The notes beneath the pieces are model-generated. The model was not told the origin of the DNA, ran no database searches, and saw only the letters and a list, made by a program, of their open reading frames with translations. Source: Labrys okinawensis (GTDB lineage Bacteria; Pseudomonadota; Alphaproteobacteria; Rhizobiales; Labraceae). From it: a DNA stretch of 64,000 bases. Made by a program: the position numbers and the translations under genes. Within the stretch, counting starts at the first letter, position 1; each line of letters begins with the position of its first letter. Location of the stretch: NCBI RefSeq assembly GCF_002982075.1, contig NZ_PUEJ01000015.1, positions 1 to 64,000 of the forward strand, read 5' to 3'. Positions 42,231 to 50,785 of the stretch are shown piece by piece.

Positions 42231-42398
42231 AAACAATGTCTCGCCGTTGCAGGGCAGGCGGAAGAAAAGCACCTAGCATTTAGGCGAAAATACTTCCGGG
42301 CTCCAGACACCGCGCGATGACCCATGACGCTGCGACCACCTTGCCAGGGCAGCACCAGCTGGGGCAAACAGATCGTCTTGCCAATTGGAAGTATCATC

Positions 42399-43028
42399 AT
42401 GACTAGATGTCGTCTGGCCGTCGCCGCTCTCGCCTGGTTCGCGGCCGCCACCGGCACGGCCCTGGCCGCCTCCGACTTCGATCCCACGCCGCTGCTGCCC
42501 GTTTCGATCGAGGATGCCGATCGCACCCGCCTGATGAATTTCGAGCAGACGCGCCGCAGCGCCGTCGATGCGGTGCTCGGCTCCAACGCCCGCTACACGG
42601 CCGACGGCATAGCCCTGGAGGAGATCCTCGCCGGTGAGCCCAGGCCGATCGCCAATACGCGCGAACTCGTCGGTAGCTGGCGCTGCCGCAGCGCCCAGCT
42701 CGACGACGGTTCCAAGGCTAATGACGGCAAGGGCAGCGTCTACGCCTATCCCTATTTCAAATGCGCCATCAGCGAACGCGGCGGCAAGCTGTTCTTCGCC
42801 AAGGTGAACGGCTCCCAGCGGGTCAGCGGCTTTCTCTACCGCGTCAGCAACACCCGTTTCGTCTTCCTGGGCGGCAATGCCAATGGCGACGATCCGCCGG
42901 TCGCCTATGGCGCCTCGCCCAAATCCGACGCGGTGGCCTATCTGTTCAAGGCCGGCCCACGCAAACTGCGGCTGGAAATGCCGCAGACCTGCTGCAGCAC
43001 GCTCGAGATCCTTGAACTGGTGCGCTGA
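42399..43028 (+). CDS. DUF4893-family secreted protein
   Basis: 209 residues from ATG 42399, giving a clean signal peptide (LAVAALAWFAAATGTALA). The mature part has IEDADRTRLMNFEQTRR, GSWRCRSAQLDD, YPYFKCAISERGGKLFFAKVNGSQRVSGFLYR and LEILELV, the pattern I associate with DUF4893, of unknown function. Four cysteines in the mature part could form disulfides. Divergent from the transglycosylase gene, 168 bases between starts, so both may be envelope genes with a shared control region. Confidence 0.8.
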   Translation: MTRCRLAVAALAWFAAATGTALAASDFDPTPLLPVSIEDADRTRLMNFEQTRRSAVDAVLGSNARYTADGIALEEILAGEPRPIANTRELVGSWRCRSAQLDDGSKANDGKGSVYAYPYFKCAISERGGKLFFAKVNGSQRVSGFLYRVSNTRFVFLGGNANGDDPPVAYGASPKSDAVAYLFKAGPRKLRLEMPQTCCSTLEILELVR

Positions 43029-43093
43029 GGCTGTTCTCGGGGGGTAGGCCTCCCGAGCTTTGATCGAAAAGTCGCGGGAACCTCGACCTTCTT

Positions 43094-43182
43094 TGTCATT
43101 GCCGGGCTTGGTCCCGGCAACCCAGGGCCGCAATCTCGGCTGGAGCTGCATCTGGATGCCCGGGACAAGCCCGGGCATGACA
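43094..43182. repeat. Intergenic repeat, TGTCATTGCCGGGC family
   Basis: TGTCATTGCCGGGCTTGGTC at one end and GGGACAAGCCCGGGCATGACA at the other, with GCATCTGGATGCCCGGG inside. Close relative of 48593-48686. It fills the gap between the convergent DUF4893 and HAD genes. Confidence 0.82.
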
Positions 43183-43218
43183 AAACCGCGCTTTTCTCTG
43201 CACTGATCGAGACGATTG

Positions 43219-43278
43219 GTCAGGTCCTCAGACCAAGCATCCGCCGGGACGAAGATGGCGGGTCTGAAGACCCGCCCC
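43219..43278. repeat. Nested palindrome element, core GGTC..GACC
   Basis: Left GGTCAGGTCCTCAGACC and right GCGGGTCTGAAGACCCGC. Both halves are hairpins. A similar left part occurs at 15093-15112. The copy is more degenerate than the others. Confidence 0.5.
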
Positions 43279-43283
43279 CCAAT

Positions 43284-43961
43284 TCATCCCGCCTTCGTGA
43301 AAGCCGCCCGATCCAGCGTCAGGAGATCGCCGATGCGCTCGATGGTGACGTCGGGCTTGGGCTCGATGGTGCTCATGTCCGCCTCCAGGGCGTAATGGCC
43401 CTGGCGCACGAAGATGGTGGTGAGCTTTTCGCCCATCACCGCCTTCATCTTGGCGAGCAGTCGCGGCTTGTCGTCGACCATGGCGTAATGCGCCGCCGGA
43501 TAATGGCGCTGCACGGAGTCCAGCATCTGCTCCTTGTGCAGATAGATCATCACCCTCCCCTCCACCGCATCCCACAGGCCGGCGCGCTGCACCTTGCGCG
43601 GCTGGAACACGATGTCGCCGTCCGAGAGCACGGCCGGAGCGCTGAACGTCTTGAGATGGGCGATCGCCTCCAGGGCCCTCGGAAAGACGCGTTCGGCGAA
43701 GGGATATTCCAAGAGGAATTTCGACATCTGCAGCAGGCCGGGATCATCGTCCAGCCCGGCGCGGAAGAGCTGGAGCGCGGCGAGGTAATCGGCATAGCCA
43801 TATTCGTCGCGGATCTTGCCGTAGATCGTCCAGTAGCGGGCCCGCTGGTCCGCCCCGAAGGCTTCCTCGATATGGTCGCCGAGGTCCTCGCCGAAGCGGT
43901 CATTGTCGAGCAGCGTGTTGTCGACGTCGAGAAGAACGACGAGTTTGCGGTCAGGGGACAC
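43284..43961 (-). CDS. HAD-family hydrolase
   Basis: 225 residues from GTG 43961 with AGGAG seven bases upstream. Motif I is VVLLDVDNTLLDNDRF, motif II the serine in APAVLSDGD, motif III lysine in HKEQML and motif IV in YAMVDDKPRLLAKMK. The cap domain contains YWTIYGKIRDEYGYADYLAAL. It is a phosphatase-like HAD enzyme with unknown substrate. It lies about 50 bases after sthA on the same strand and may be cotranscribed with it. Confidence 0.85.
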   Translation of the reverse strand: MSPDRKLVVLLDVDNTLLDNDRFGEDLGDHIEEAFGADQRARYWTIYGKIRDEYGYADYLAALQLFRAGLDDDPGLLQMSKFLLEYPFAERVFPRALEAIAHLKTFSAPAVLSDGDIVFQPRKVQRAGLWDAVEGRVMIYLHKEQMLDSVQRHYPAAHYAMVDDKPRLLAKMKAVMGEKLTTIFVRQGHYALEADMSTIEPKPDVTIERIGDLLTLDRAAFTKAG

Positions 43962-44015
43962 GGCGAACTCCTATGATTTTACACGAGGCGGGGACAGGGC
44001 CCGGACAGCGCCGCG

Positions 44016-45404
44016 CTAACGCCCCATCCGGTTCCAGGCGTCGAGGCCGGCAATCTTGTAGGCCTCGGCGAGGGTGGGATAGTTGAAGGTGTTCTCGATG
44101 AAATAGTCGATCGTGCCTTTGAGATTGAGCACGGCCTGGCCGATATGGATCAGTTCGGTCGCGCCTTCGCCCAAGATATGCACGCCCAGCAGGCGCCGCG
44201 TCTTGGTCGAGAAGATCATCTTCATGATGCCGCTGTTCAGCCCCATGATATGGCCGCGCGAGGTCTCGCGCAGCCGGGCGATGCCGACTTCGTAGGGAAT
44301 GCCCTTCTGGCGTACTTCCTCCTCGGTCAGGCCGGTGGTGGAGATCTCCGGTACCGAATAGATGCCATAGGGAAAATATTCGGGCGGCGGCGGCGGATCG
44401 AGGCCGAAGGCGTGGCAGGCAGCCACCCGTCCCTGCTCCATCGAGGTGGAGGCGAGGCTGGGAAAGCCGATGACGTCGCCGGCCGCATAGATGTGCGGCA
44501 CCTCGGTCTGCAAGGTCGCCGGATTGACGCCGATGCGGCCGCGATGATCGGTCTTGAGGCCGGCCGCATCGAGGTTCAGCCTGTCGGTATTGCCGACGCG
44601 CCCGGCGGCGAACATCAGCATCTCCGAGGATACCTTGCGTCCGTCGCCCAGCTTGGTGACGACACGGCTGTCCTCGCACTCGATCGAGACCACCGGCGAA
44701 CCCAGGCGCAGCGAGACGTTGCGGTCCCGCAATTCATGCATGAACTCCTCGATCAGTTCCTTGTCGATGAAATCGAGGAAGCTCGAGCGCGGCTCGATCA
44801 GCGTGACGGCGACGTCGAGGGCACTGAAGATGGTGGCATATTCGACGCCGATCACCCCGGCCCCGATCACGGTGAGGCTGCGCGGCAGCCGGGGCAGCTC
44901 GATGATCTCGTCGCTGTCGAAGACATTGTCCGCATTGAACGGCACGTAGTCGGGGCGGAAGGGGCGCGTGCCGCAGGCGATCAGGATGTAGTTGGCCGTC
45001 ACCGTGCTGCGCGTGCCGGTCTCCGTGGTGATCTCGATTTCGTGCGGCCCGAGAAAGCGCGCCTCGCCGCGGGCCGTGCGCACGGTATTGCGGCTGAACT
45101 GATGCTCCAGCACCTCGACCTCGTGGTCGAGCGTCTTCTGCAGACGCACCATCAGGTCGGTGGCGCCGATATCCTGCTTGACGCGATAGGCGCGGCCGTA
45201 GAAGCCGCGCTCGCGCCAGCCCGACAAGTTGAGCACCGTCTCGCGCAGCGTCTTGGAAGGAATCGTCCCGGTATGTACCGACACGCCGCCGACGCGCCGC
45301 CCCTTCTCCACCACCAGGACCGACTTGCCGAGCTTGGCCGATTGTACGGCGGCTCGCCGGCCGGACGGGCCCGAGCCGATGACGAGCATGTCATAATCAT
45401 ACAT
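44016..45404 (-). CDS. sthA: Soluble pyridine nucleotide transhydrogenase (Si-specific)
   Basis: 462 residues. FAD loop DMLVIGSGPSGRRAAVQSAK; NAD(P) loop LTVIGAGVIGVEYATIFSAL; C-terminal dimer domain with LGVHILGEGATELIHIGQA and NTFNYPTLAEAYKIA. In place of the redox disulfide of lipoamide dehydrogenases it has RRVGGVSVHTGTIPSKT, with both cysteines absent, which fits a transhydrogenase rather than a disulfide reductase. It moves reducing equivalents between NADPH and NAD+. The upstream gap holds a small palindrome at 45470-45488. Confidence 0.92.
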   Translation of the reverse strand: MYDYDMLVIGSGPSGRRAAVQSAKLGKSVLVVEKGRRVGGVSVHTGTIPSKTLRETVLNLSGWRERGFYGRAYRVKQDIGATDLMVRLQKTLDHEVEVLEHQFSRNTVRTARGEARFLGPHEIEITTETGTRSTVTANYILIACGTRPFRPDYVPFNADNVFDSDEIIELPRLPRSLTVIGAGVIGVEYATIFSALDVAVTLIEPRSSFLDFIDKELIEEFMHELRDRNVSLRLGSPVVSIECEDSRVVTKLGDGRKVSSEMLMFAAGRVGNTDRLNLDAAGLKTDHRGRIGVNPATLQTEVPHIYAAGDVIGFPSLASTSMEQGRVAACHAFGLDPPPPPEYFPYGIYSVPEISTTGLTEEEVRQKGIPYEVGIARLRETSRGHIMGLNSGIMKMIFSTKTRRLLGVHILGEGATELIHIGQAVLNLKGTIDYFIENTFNYPTLAEAYKIAGLDAWNRMGR

Positions 45405-45469
45405 GGAGGGAAGTCTCTAGGCCGTTGGAACAAGGTGTCGAAAAGGCGAGAAATGCCCTGCAGCATCGT

Positions 45470-45488
45470 CATGCTGCATGACAGCATG
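45470..45488. promoter_or_regulatory. Palindrome upstream of sthA
   Basis: CATGCTG-CATGA-CAGCATG, seven-pair perfect inverted repeat, 66 bases before the sthA ATG. Possible operator; no T-run, so unlikely a terminator. Confidence 0.35.
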
Positions 45489-45608
45489 AATGCACATAGG
45501 GCTGCCGCCTGCCAAGAGACAAGAAAAAATGCCATGGCGGCATCGAACATGCAGCAAGCAGGAAGCGATGGCTCGCCTTCTTCGCGGAGCGGGGAAGGCC
45601 GTCACGCC

Positions 45609-46523
45609 TTATCCTGCTAGGTTCCCCGAGAGCACCTCGTCGACCGACGTCGACCATGCAGGATCATCGTGCCTAGCCCAATAGGCTTCGAGCAGCGCCC
45701 TCGTGACCGGCCCCATGCGGCCCGCGCCGACGGCGGCGGCGTTGATCCGCGTCACCGGCATGATGCCGCCGGCGGTCGAAGTGACGAAGACCTCGTCGGC
45801 TGCCAGCGCCTCGGCCGCCGCCACGAGCCGCTCCTCCAGGGGAAAGCCGAGCTCGGCGGCGAGGGCGATGGCGGTCTGGCGCGTGACGCCGCGCAGCACG
45901 CCACGATCCGGCGTGGCGATCCGGCCCTGGCGCACGGTGAAGATGTTGAAGCCGGGACCTTCGGCAAGATTGCCCCCGGCGTCCGTCAGCACGGCACTCT
46001 GGGCGCCGCGGTCATAGGCGTCGTAGAGGCCCATGACGAAATCCAGCCAGTGATAGTTCTTGACGGTGGGATCGACCGAATCCGGCGGGATGCGGCGGAT
46101 GTCGGACAGTACGATCGACAGCCCGGCCTCGCGCTGTTCCGGCCTGAGGATCCAGCCGAAGGGAATGGCAAAGCAGATCAGCTGGTGACGGGCATCGCGA
46201 AGATCGCGCGAGAAAGTCGGCGAGGCGCCGCGCGTCAGCACCATCTCGACATAGGCATCCTGGAACCCGGAACGGGCGACGCATTCGGCGAGGATCCGGG
46301 CCAATTCCCCGGGCGAGACGGGCAGGGTGAGGCGCAGCCTGTCGGCTGAGCGCAGGAAGCGCTCGATATGACTGTCGAGACGGAAGAAGCGGCCCTTCCA
46401 GACATGCACGACATCGTAGGTCGCATCCGAATGCAGGAAGCCCCAGTCGAGCACCGAGATCTTGGCTTCCGACATCGGCACGAAGGCGCCATCGATATAG
46501 GCTGTTCCGGCAGGGTAGTTCAT
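45609..46523 (-). CDS. Class IV PLP aminotransferase (D-amino-acid/branched-chain type)
   Basis: 304 residues from ATG 46523, which has GAGG at good spacing; the upstream ATG at 46544 is less likely. Signatures: AYIDGAFVPMSEAKISVLDWGFLHSDATYDV, PLP lysine K155 in VDPTVKNYHWLDFVMG, and LTDAGGNLAEGPGFNIF with EVFVTSTAGGIMPV. The family includes D-alanine and branched-chain aminotransferases and aminodeoxychorismate lyase; specificity cannot be decided. Divergent from the GST gene, 162 bases between starts. Confidence 0.88.
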   Translation of the reverse strand: MNYPAGTAYIDGAFVPMSEAKISVLDWGFLHSDATYDVVHVWKGRFFRLDSHIERFLRSADRLRLTLPVSPGELARILAECVARSGFQDAYVEMVLTRGASPTFSRDLRDARHQLICFAIPFGWILRPEQREAGLSIVLSDIRRIPPDSVDPTVKNYHWLDFVMGLYDAYDRGAQSAVLTDAGGNLAEGPGFNIFTVRQGRIATPDRGVLRGVTRQTAIALAAELGFPLEERLVAAAEALAADEVFVTSTAGGIMPVTRINAAAVGAGRMGPVTRALLEAYWARHDDPAWSTSVDEVLSGNLAG

Positions 46524-46685
46524 GCGACCTCGCTCTTTCCCCAACGCCCCTAGATCGGAATCGGGCCTGTTGGATCTGCGCCCGGCCCTGGAAATAATTC
46601 AAGGCCGATGTCGCCCTCCGGCAGGCTCGTTCGTCGTTCCAATAGGAGGCCGAAGAAATTCGCCTCACGCAAGGTAGAGGATGCG

Positions 46686-47333
46686 ATGACAATCACCATC
46701 ACGGCCTTTGAACGCTCGCCCGACGGCGGCAAGGGACTGGCGCGCGACACCCGCGTCCGCTGGGCGCTCGAGGAAGTGGGCCAGCCCTATGAGGTTCGCC
46801 TGGTTTCCTTCGAAGACATGAAGGCGCCCGGCCATCTGGCCCTGCATCCCTTCGGCCAGATTCCCACCTATGAGGACGGTTCCCTGTCGCTGTTCGAGAC
46901 CGGCTCGATCGTCTTTCACCTCGCCGAGAAGCATGCGGGCCTGCTGCCGGGGGTTCCCGATGCCCGCGCGCGGGCGATCACCTGGATGTTTGCCGCGCTC
47001 AACACCGTCGAGCCCCCGATCCTCGAACTGGTGACAGCCAGGATATTCGAAGCCGACAAGCCTTGGAGCGAGGAGCGCCTGCCGCTGGTCAAGGACCGCG
47101 TTCGCGCCCGGCTCGACCAGCTCTCGTCTCGCCTGGGCGATGCCGACTGGCTCGACGGTGCGTTCAGCGCGGGCGATCTCCTGATGGTATCCGTGCTGCT
47201 GCGCCTGAGGCCATCCGGTCTTTTGGACGAATATCGAAATCTGGCGGCCTATGTCGCTCGCGGCGAAGCCCGGCCCGCCTATATCCGGGCTTTCGCCGCG
47301 CAATTTGCGATCAACGCGCCCTCACCCAGTTGA
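46686..47333 (+). CDS. Glutathione S-transferase family protein
   Basis: 215 residues from ATG 46686 with AGAGG five bases upstream. A thioredoxin-like N-terminal domain (about 1-80) has VRWALEEVGQPYEVRLV, HPFGQIPTYEDG and the glutathione-binding SLFETGSIVFHLAEKH. An all-helical C-terminal domain follows with DWLDGAFSAGDLLMVSVLLRL. The catalytic residue is not evident (serine at residue 11 is possible). Single gene. Confidence 0.88.
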   Translation: MTITITAFERSPDGGKGLARDTRVRWALEEVGQPYEVRLVSFEDMKAPGHLALHPFGQIPTYEDGSLSLFETGSIVFHLAEKHAGLLPGVPDARARAITWMFAALNTVEPPILELVTARIFEADKPWSEERLPLVKDRVRARLDQLSSRLGDADWLDGAFSAGDLLMVSVLLRLRPSGLLDEYRNLAAYVARGEARPAYIRAFAAQFAINAPSPS

Positions 47334-47398
47334 ATACGCGCCCACAAAGGCGAACCGGCAGGCGGGGTGCCAGCACTATAATCACATTTGGCGGGATT

Positions 47399-47478
47399 GG
47401 GAGTGTCAGCCTCCGGCTGACATCTTGAAAGCCAAGTCCTCACCGGCAGATAAGATGTCAGCCGGAGCCCGACACTCC
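47399..47478. repeat. Nested palindrome element, core GTCAGCC
   Basis: GGGAG, hairpin TGTCAGCCTCCGGCTGACA (47404-47422), TCTTGAAAG, spacer, hairpin TGTCAGCCGGAGCCCGACA (47456-47474), CTCC. Same frame as 20005-20099 with a different core in all four arms. Confidence 0.88.
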
Positions 47479-47517
47479 GCACATCCTGCGCTCATTCACA
47501 CAAACGCAACCGTCGCG

Positions 47518-48552
47518 CTAGCTTGGCGCCTGGGCATGGCCGCGAATGCGCCAGCCGAGCGTGAGCGGAGTTTCGGGCTCGATCGTGAGCGCCGTGCGCA
47601 CGCCGGCACGCGCGATGGGATTGTCCGAGGCGGCGATCACCGACCCGAAATCGAAGGCCGAGGCCACGGGCTCGACACCCACGCACAGATGCCGCCCATT
47701 CCAGGGCGGGAACTTGCGGCCGCGATTGCTCATCCATAGGAGGCAGGATGGCAGCTTCGCCGTGTCCCAGGAAAGATCCCAGGCGACGCGGTCGTGCTCA
47801 TCGATGAGATGCACGCCGCCTTCGATGCCGCAGAGCTGCAAGATGTCCTCGCGGTCATCGGCGAAGGGCAGCCTGTCGAAACGTTCGCTGCCGCCCGCCT
47901 TCACCGCGACATCGGCAAGTGTCGTGAACCGGCGGTCCGGCTCGGCCCGCGCCGCCGGCTCCGCGACCGGATGGGTCAGGCCGAACCGATAGGGGCCGGG
48001 CTCGATGCGGAAGGATCCCGGCGCACCGCGCAGGGCGAAGTTGGGATGAAAGCCGAAGGGCCTGACACAACGGCGCCGGGCCCGGATCTCGACGGAGACC
48101 TCCAACCCCGCCTGGCCATCGATCGGCCGGATCGTGCGGGTGATGCGTTCGATGGGCGAGTCGCCGGGATAATCGAGGCTGAGGCTGATCGCATCCTGCA
48201 TGCGCGCCACCAGCTTCCATTCGGACGCCGCGCTGTAGCCATGCAGCAGGCGGTCGCTCGGGACGAGCGGATGGGCGGCGTCCGGCAGCGAGGCATCCAC
48301 CAGTCCCCGCCAGGCACCGACCAGGGGATCATCGCTGCTGTAGAGCCGCCCGAAAGGCAGGCACGGCCAATCGCCGCGCAGATTCTCCAGGCCCGGCTCG
48401 ACTTTTTCGCCGGCCGTGATCCAGGGCGCCTCGTGGAAGGGTTCGACGAAGCGGCCATCCTCGAGGCGAAAGCGCACGCGGCCCAGAGCGGCGGCACCGG
48501 CATGCACCGTCACCTGGCCATGCGACCAGTCGAGCGACCAGGATTGCGGCAT
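47518..48552 (-). CDS. Aldose 1-epimerase-like protein
   Basis: 344 residues. The mutarotase-superfamily landmarks are RLLHGYSAASEW (HG in the active-site strand), FGFHPNFALRG (second histidine) and the late CVGVEPVASAFDFG with the likely catalytic glutamate. The beta-rich sequence fits the galactose-mutarotase fold. It probably interconverts anomers of the sugar imported by the neighbouring ABC system. It lies 160 bases after the binding-protein gene on the same strand with a repeat between, at the end of the sugar locus. Confidence 0.8.
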   Translation of the reverse strand: MPQSWSLDWSHGQVTVHAGAAALGRVRFRLEDGRFVEPFHEAPWITAGEKVEPGLENLRGDWPCLPFGRLYSSDDPLVGAWRGLVDASLPDAAHPLVPSDRLLHGYSAASEWKLVARMQDAISLSLDYPGDSPIERITRTIRPIDGQAGLEVSVEIRARRRCVRPFGFHPNFALRGAPGSFRIEPGPYRFGLTHPVAEPAARAEPDRRFTTLADVAVKAGGSERFDRLPFADDREDILQLCGIEGGVHLIDEHDRVAWDLSWDTAKLPSCLLWMSNRGRKFPPWNGRHLCVGVEPVASAFDFGSVIAASDNPIARAGVRTALTIEPETPLTLGWRIRGHAQAPS

Positions 48553-48592
48553 GTGAATGTCCCGAATGTCTGAACGAAGGTGGCTCGAGCCT

Positions 48593-48686
48593 TGTCATTG
48601 CCGGGCTCGACCCCGGCAATCCAGTCTTGCGTTCGAAGCGGCGACGGCCCGTGCACTGGATGCCCGGGTCAAGCCCGGGCATGATA
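48593..48686. repeat. Intergenic repeat, TGTCATTGCCGGGC family
   Basis: TGTCATTGCCGGGCTCGACC at one end, GGGTCAAGCCCGGGCATGATA at the other. Relative of 43094-43182. It separates the mutarotase-like gene from the binding-protein gene. Confidence 0.82.
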
Positions 48687-48711
48687 AGGCCCGCTCCCTT
48701 CGCCGGCTCGG

Positions 48712-49719
48712 CTAGAACTTGAATTCCTCGACATTGGCCGGCGTGACGATCTTGGCCGGCCCGAGCACCACTTCGCCCTTTTCGCCCACAGTATAGTCGC
48801 CGAGCCGCCCGGCCTTGAACTTGTCGCCCGGCTTGCCCTCGATCTTGCACTGCGCCAGTTGCTGGGCGCCGTAATAGGTGAGGTAGCCGAGATCCTTGAC
48901 GTTCCACCAGATGTCCTGGACGGAGCCGTTCTGGATGTATTTCTTGATCAGGGTGGCCGGCGCCAGGCCCGTCAGCTTGACCTTGCCGAGGCTGCCCGCC
49001 TGTTCGAGGGCGCGCGCCGCGGCCGGCAGGCCGATGCCGGCGGGAATGATGATGCCCTTGAGGTTCGGGAAGGCCTGGACGAGGGCCAGGGCCTGCTGCT
49101 GGTTGACCTGCTCGCTCTCCTGGCCATAGGCGATCTGCACCAGCTTCATCTTGGCGAATTTCGGCTCCTTCATCTTGTTCTTGATGAAGTCGATCCAGGC
49201 ATTCTGGTTGGTGGCGGTCGGGGTGGAGGAGAGGATGGCGAAATCCCCCTCATAGCCGATCATCTGCCCCATGCTTTCCAGCATCATCTCGGCCAGGCTG
49301 TCGCCCTTGGCTTGGTTGAAGAAGAGCGAACGGGCGGCTTCCGAGACGTCGGAATCATAGGAGACGATCTTGACGCCCTGCTTGGCGGCGCGCTTGAGGG
49401 CGGGCGTCACGGCATTGGCGTCATTGCCGGAGATGGCGATGACGTCGACCTTCTGGGACACCAGATTGTTGATGAACTCGATCTGGGCTTCGGCGGTCGC
49501 CTGGGACGGCGCCTGCTGGATCACCTTGCCGCCGATCTCCTTTTGGGCCTCTTCCGCCCCGGTCCTGGCGACCTGGAAATAGGGGTCGGTGTCGAGCTTG
49601 GGCAGGAAGCCGACGGTAACCGGCTCCTTGGCGCATTTCTCGGCCGCGAGGGCCGGGACCGCTGCGCCGAGCAGGATGGCCGTGGTCAGGATCAGGTGTG
49701 TTCTCATCGCTTTTTTCAT
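48712..49719 (-). CDS. Sugar ABC transporter substrate-binding protein (RhaS-like)
   Basis: 335 residues with signal peptide (LILTTAILLGAAVPALA). The mature protein has VTVGFLPKLDTDPYFQVARTGAEEAQKE, VDVIAISGNDANAVTPALKRAAKQG and TATNQNAWIDFIKNKM, typical of the periplasmic binding protein family 4 (RbsB-like), close in style to rhamnose-binding RhaS and AI-2-binding LsrB. The ligand is not certain. GGAGGAG precedes the ATG. It follows the permease gene by 55 bases on the same strand. Confidence 0.88.
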   Translation of the reverse strand: MKKAMRTHLILTTAILLGAAVPALAAEKCAKEPVTVGFLPKLDTDPYFQVARTGAEEAQKEIGGKVIQQAPSQATAEAQIEFINNLVSQKVDVIAISGNDANAVTPALKRAAKQGVKIVSYDSDVSEAARSLFFNQAKGDSLAEMMLESMGQMIGYEGDFAILSSTPTATNQNAWIDFIKNKMKEPKFAKMKLVQIAYGQESEQVNQQQALALVQAFPNLKGIIIPAGIGLPAAARALEQAGSLGKVKLTGLAPATLIKKYIQNGSVQDIWWNVKDLGYLTYYGAQQLAQCKIEGKPGDKFKAGRLGDYTVGEKGEVVLGPAKIVTPANVEEFKF

Positions 49720-49774
49720 GGCTCGTCTCCTCCTTCACGCCTCTCTTCAGGTCGTTGTTGGTCTACGCTTTCAG

Positions 49775-50785
49775 TCAGGTCGTCCGTTCCGGCCCTTTCG
49801 GCAGGCCGGCTGTCTTGAACTTCGCCTGGAGGCCGCCATAGAGGCGCTGGGCCGTGGTGCTGAGCAGCAGCGAGAAGATCAGCAACAGCCCGATCACCGT
49901 ACCCTGCGCATCGCCACCGATCTGGCTGAGGCCCAGTACGTTGCGCAGCGTGGCGATCAGCACCAGCGCCAGGAAAACGCCGGTGAGCTTGCCCTTGCCG
50001 CCGAAGACGCTGACGCCGCCGAGCAGCGCGATGGTGATGACGTCGAGCTCGAGGCCGATGGCATTGTCGGCCCGCGCATTGGCGAGGCGGGCCGTGAACA
50101 CGATGGAGGCGATGGCGCAGATGAAGCCGCTGAGCACGAACAGGCCGAGGCGGATGCGCGCCACCCGCACCCCGGCATAGAGCGCCGTATCGGGACTGCC
50201 GCCGATCGCATAGATGCGCCGGCCGATGCCGCTCCTCTGCAGGAGGACGGCGAAGACCGGCGCCAGCACGAGGAAGGGCACGATCGTCCAGGGGATCGGC
50301 GTGTCGCCCAGCGTGTCGATGCCGAAATCGGTAAAGCTCTCGGGAAATTCGTTCACCGAGCCGGTGCCGAGCAGGATGTAGCCGATGCCGCGGAACATCG
50401 CCATGGTGCCGAGGGTGACCACGAGCGAGGGCAGGCCGAGATAGGTCACCAGCACGCCGTTGAAAGCGCCTGCCAGGATGCCGGTCAGCAGTGCCAGCGC
50501 GATCGCCCCCTCCAGCGCCACGCCCTCGCGGATCAACAGGCCGAACACCACGCTGCTGAGAGCCAGGATGCTGGCGACGGAGAGGTCGATCTCGCGGGCG
50601 ATGATCAGCAGCACCATCGGCAGCACGATCAGGGCCCGCTCGGATGCGCCGGCAATGGCCTGCGAGATGTTGAAGACCGTAGCGAAGTTCGGCACCGCGA
50701 AGACCGCATAGGCAAGCACCGCCACCGTCAACAGGGCCAGGAAGTTCTCCCAGCTGGCGATCCTTTCGATGAGACTGGTCTTCAT
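49775..50785 (-). CDS. Sugar ABC transporter permease
   Basis: 336 residues from ATG 50785 (MKTSLIERIASWENFLALL), which overlaps the stop of the upstream ATPase-permease gene by ATGA. About nine hydrophobic helices; the family hallmarks are IIAREIDLSVASILALSSVVFG, VTYLGLPSLVVTLGTMAMFRG and IALLGGVSVFGGKGKLTGV (BPD_transp_2). It forms half of the membrane channel, pairing with the permease domain fused to the ATPase. A longer open frame to 51343 is antisense-free but reads through the upstream gene in another frame and is rejected. Confidence 0.92.
   Translation of the reverse strand: MKTSLIERIASWENFLALLTVAVLAYAVFAVPNFATVFNISQAIAGASERALIVLPMVLLIIAREIDLSVASILALSSVVFGLLIREGVALEGAIALALLTGILAGAFNGVLVTYLGLPSLVVTLGTMAMFRGIGYILLGTGSVNEFPESFTDFGIDTLGDTPIPWTIVPFLVLAPVFAVLLQRSGIGRRIYAIGGSPDTALYAGVRVARIRLGLFVLSGFICAIASIVFTARLANARADNAIGLELDVITIALLGGVSVFGGKGKLTGVFLALVLIATLRNVLGLSQIGGDAQGTVIGLLLIFSLLLSTTAQRLYGGLQAKFKTAGLPKGPERTT

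Noticed and set aside
41091..42320. 409-codon plus-strand frame across the terminator and transglycosylase gene
   Set aside because: It runs through an intrinsic terminator and is antisense to the SLT gene; the translation has no family features.
45609..46544. Considered aminodeoxychorismate lyase (PabC) or branched-chain aminotransferase as a specific name
   Set aside because: Class IV signatures are clear but specificity residues cannot be judged by eye, so only the family is given.
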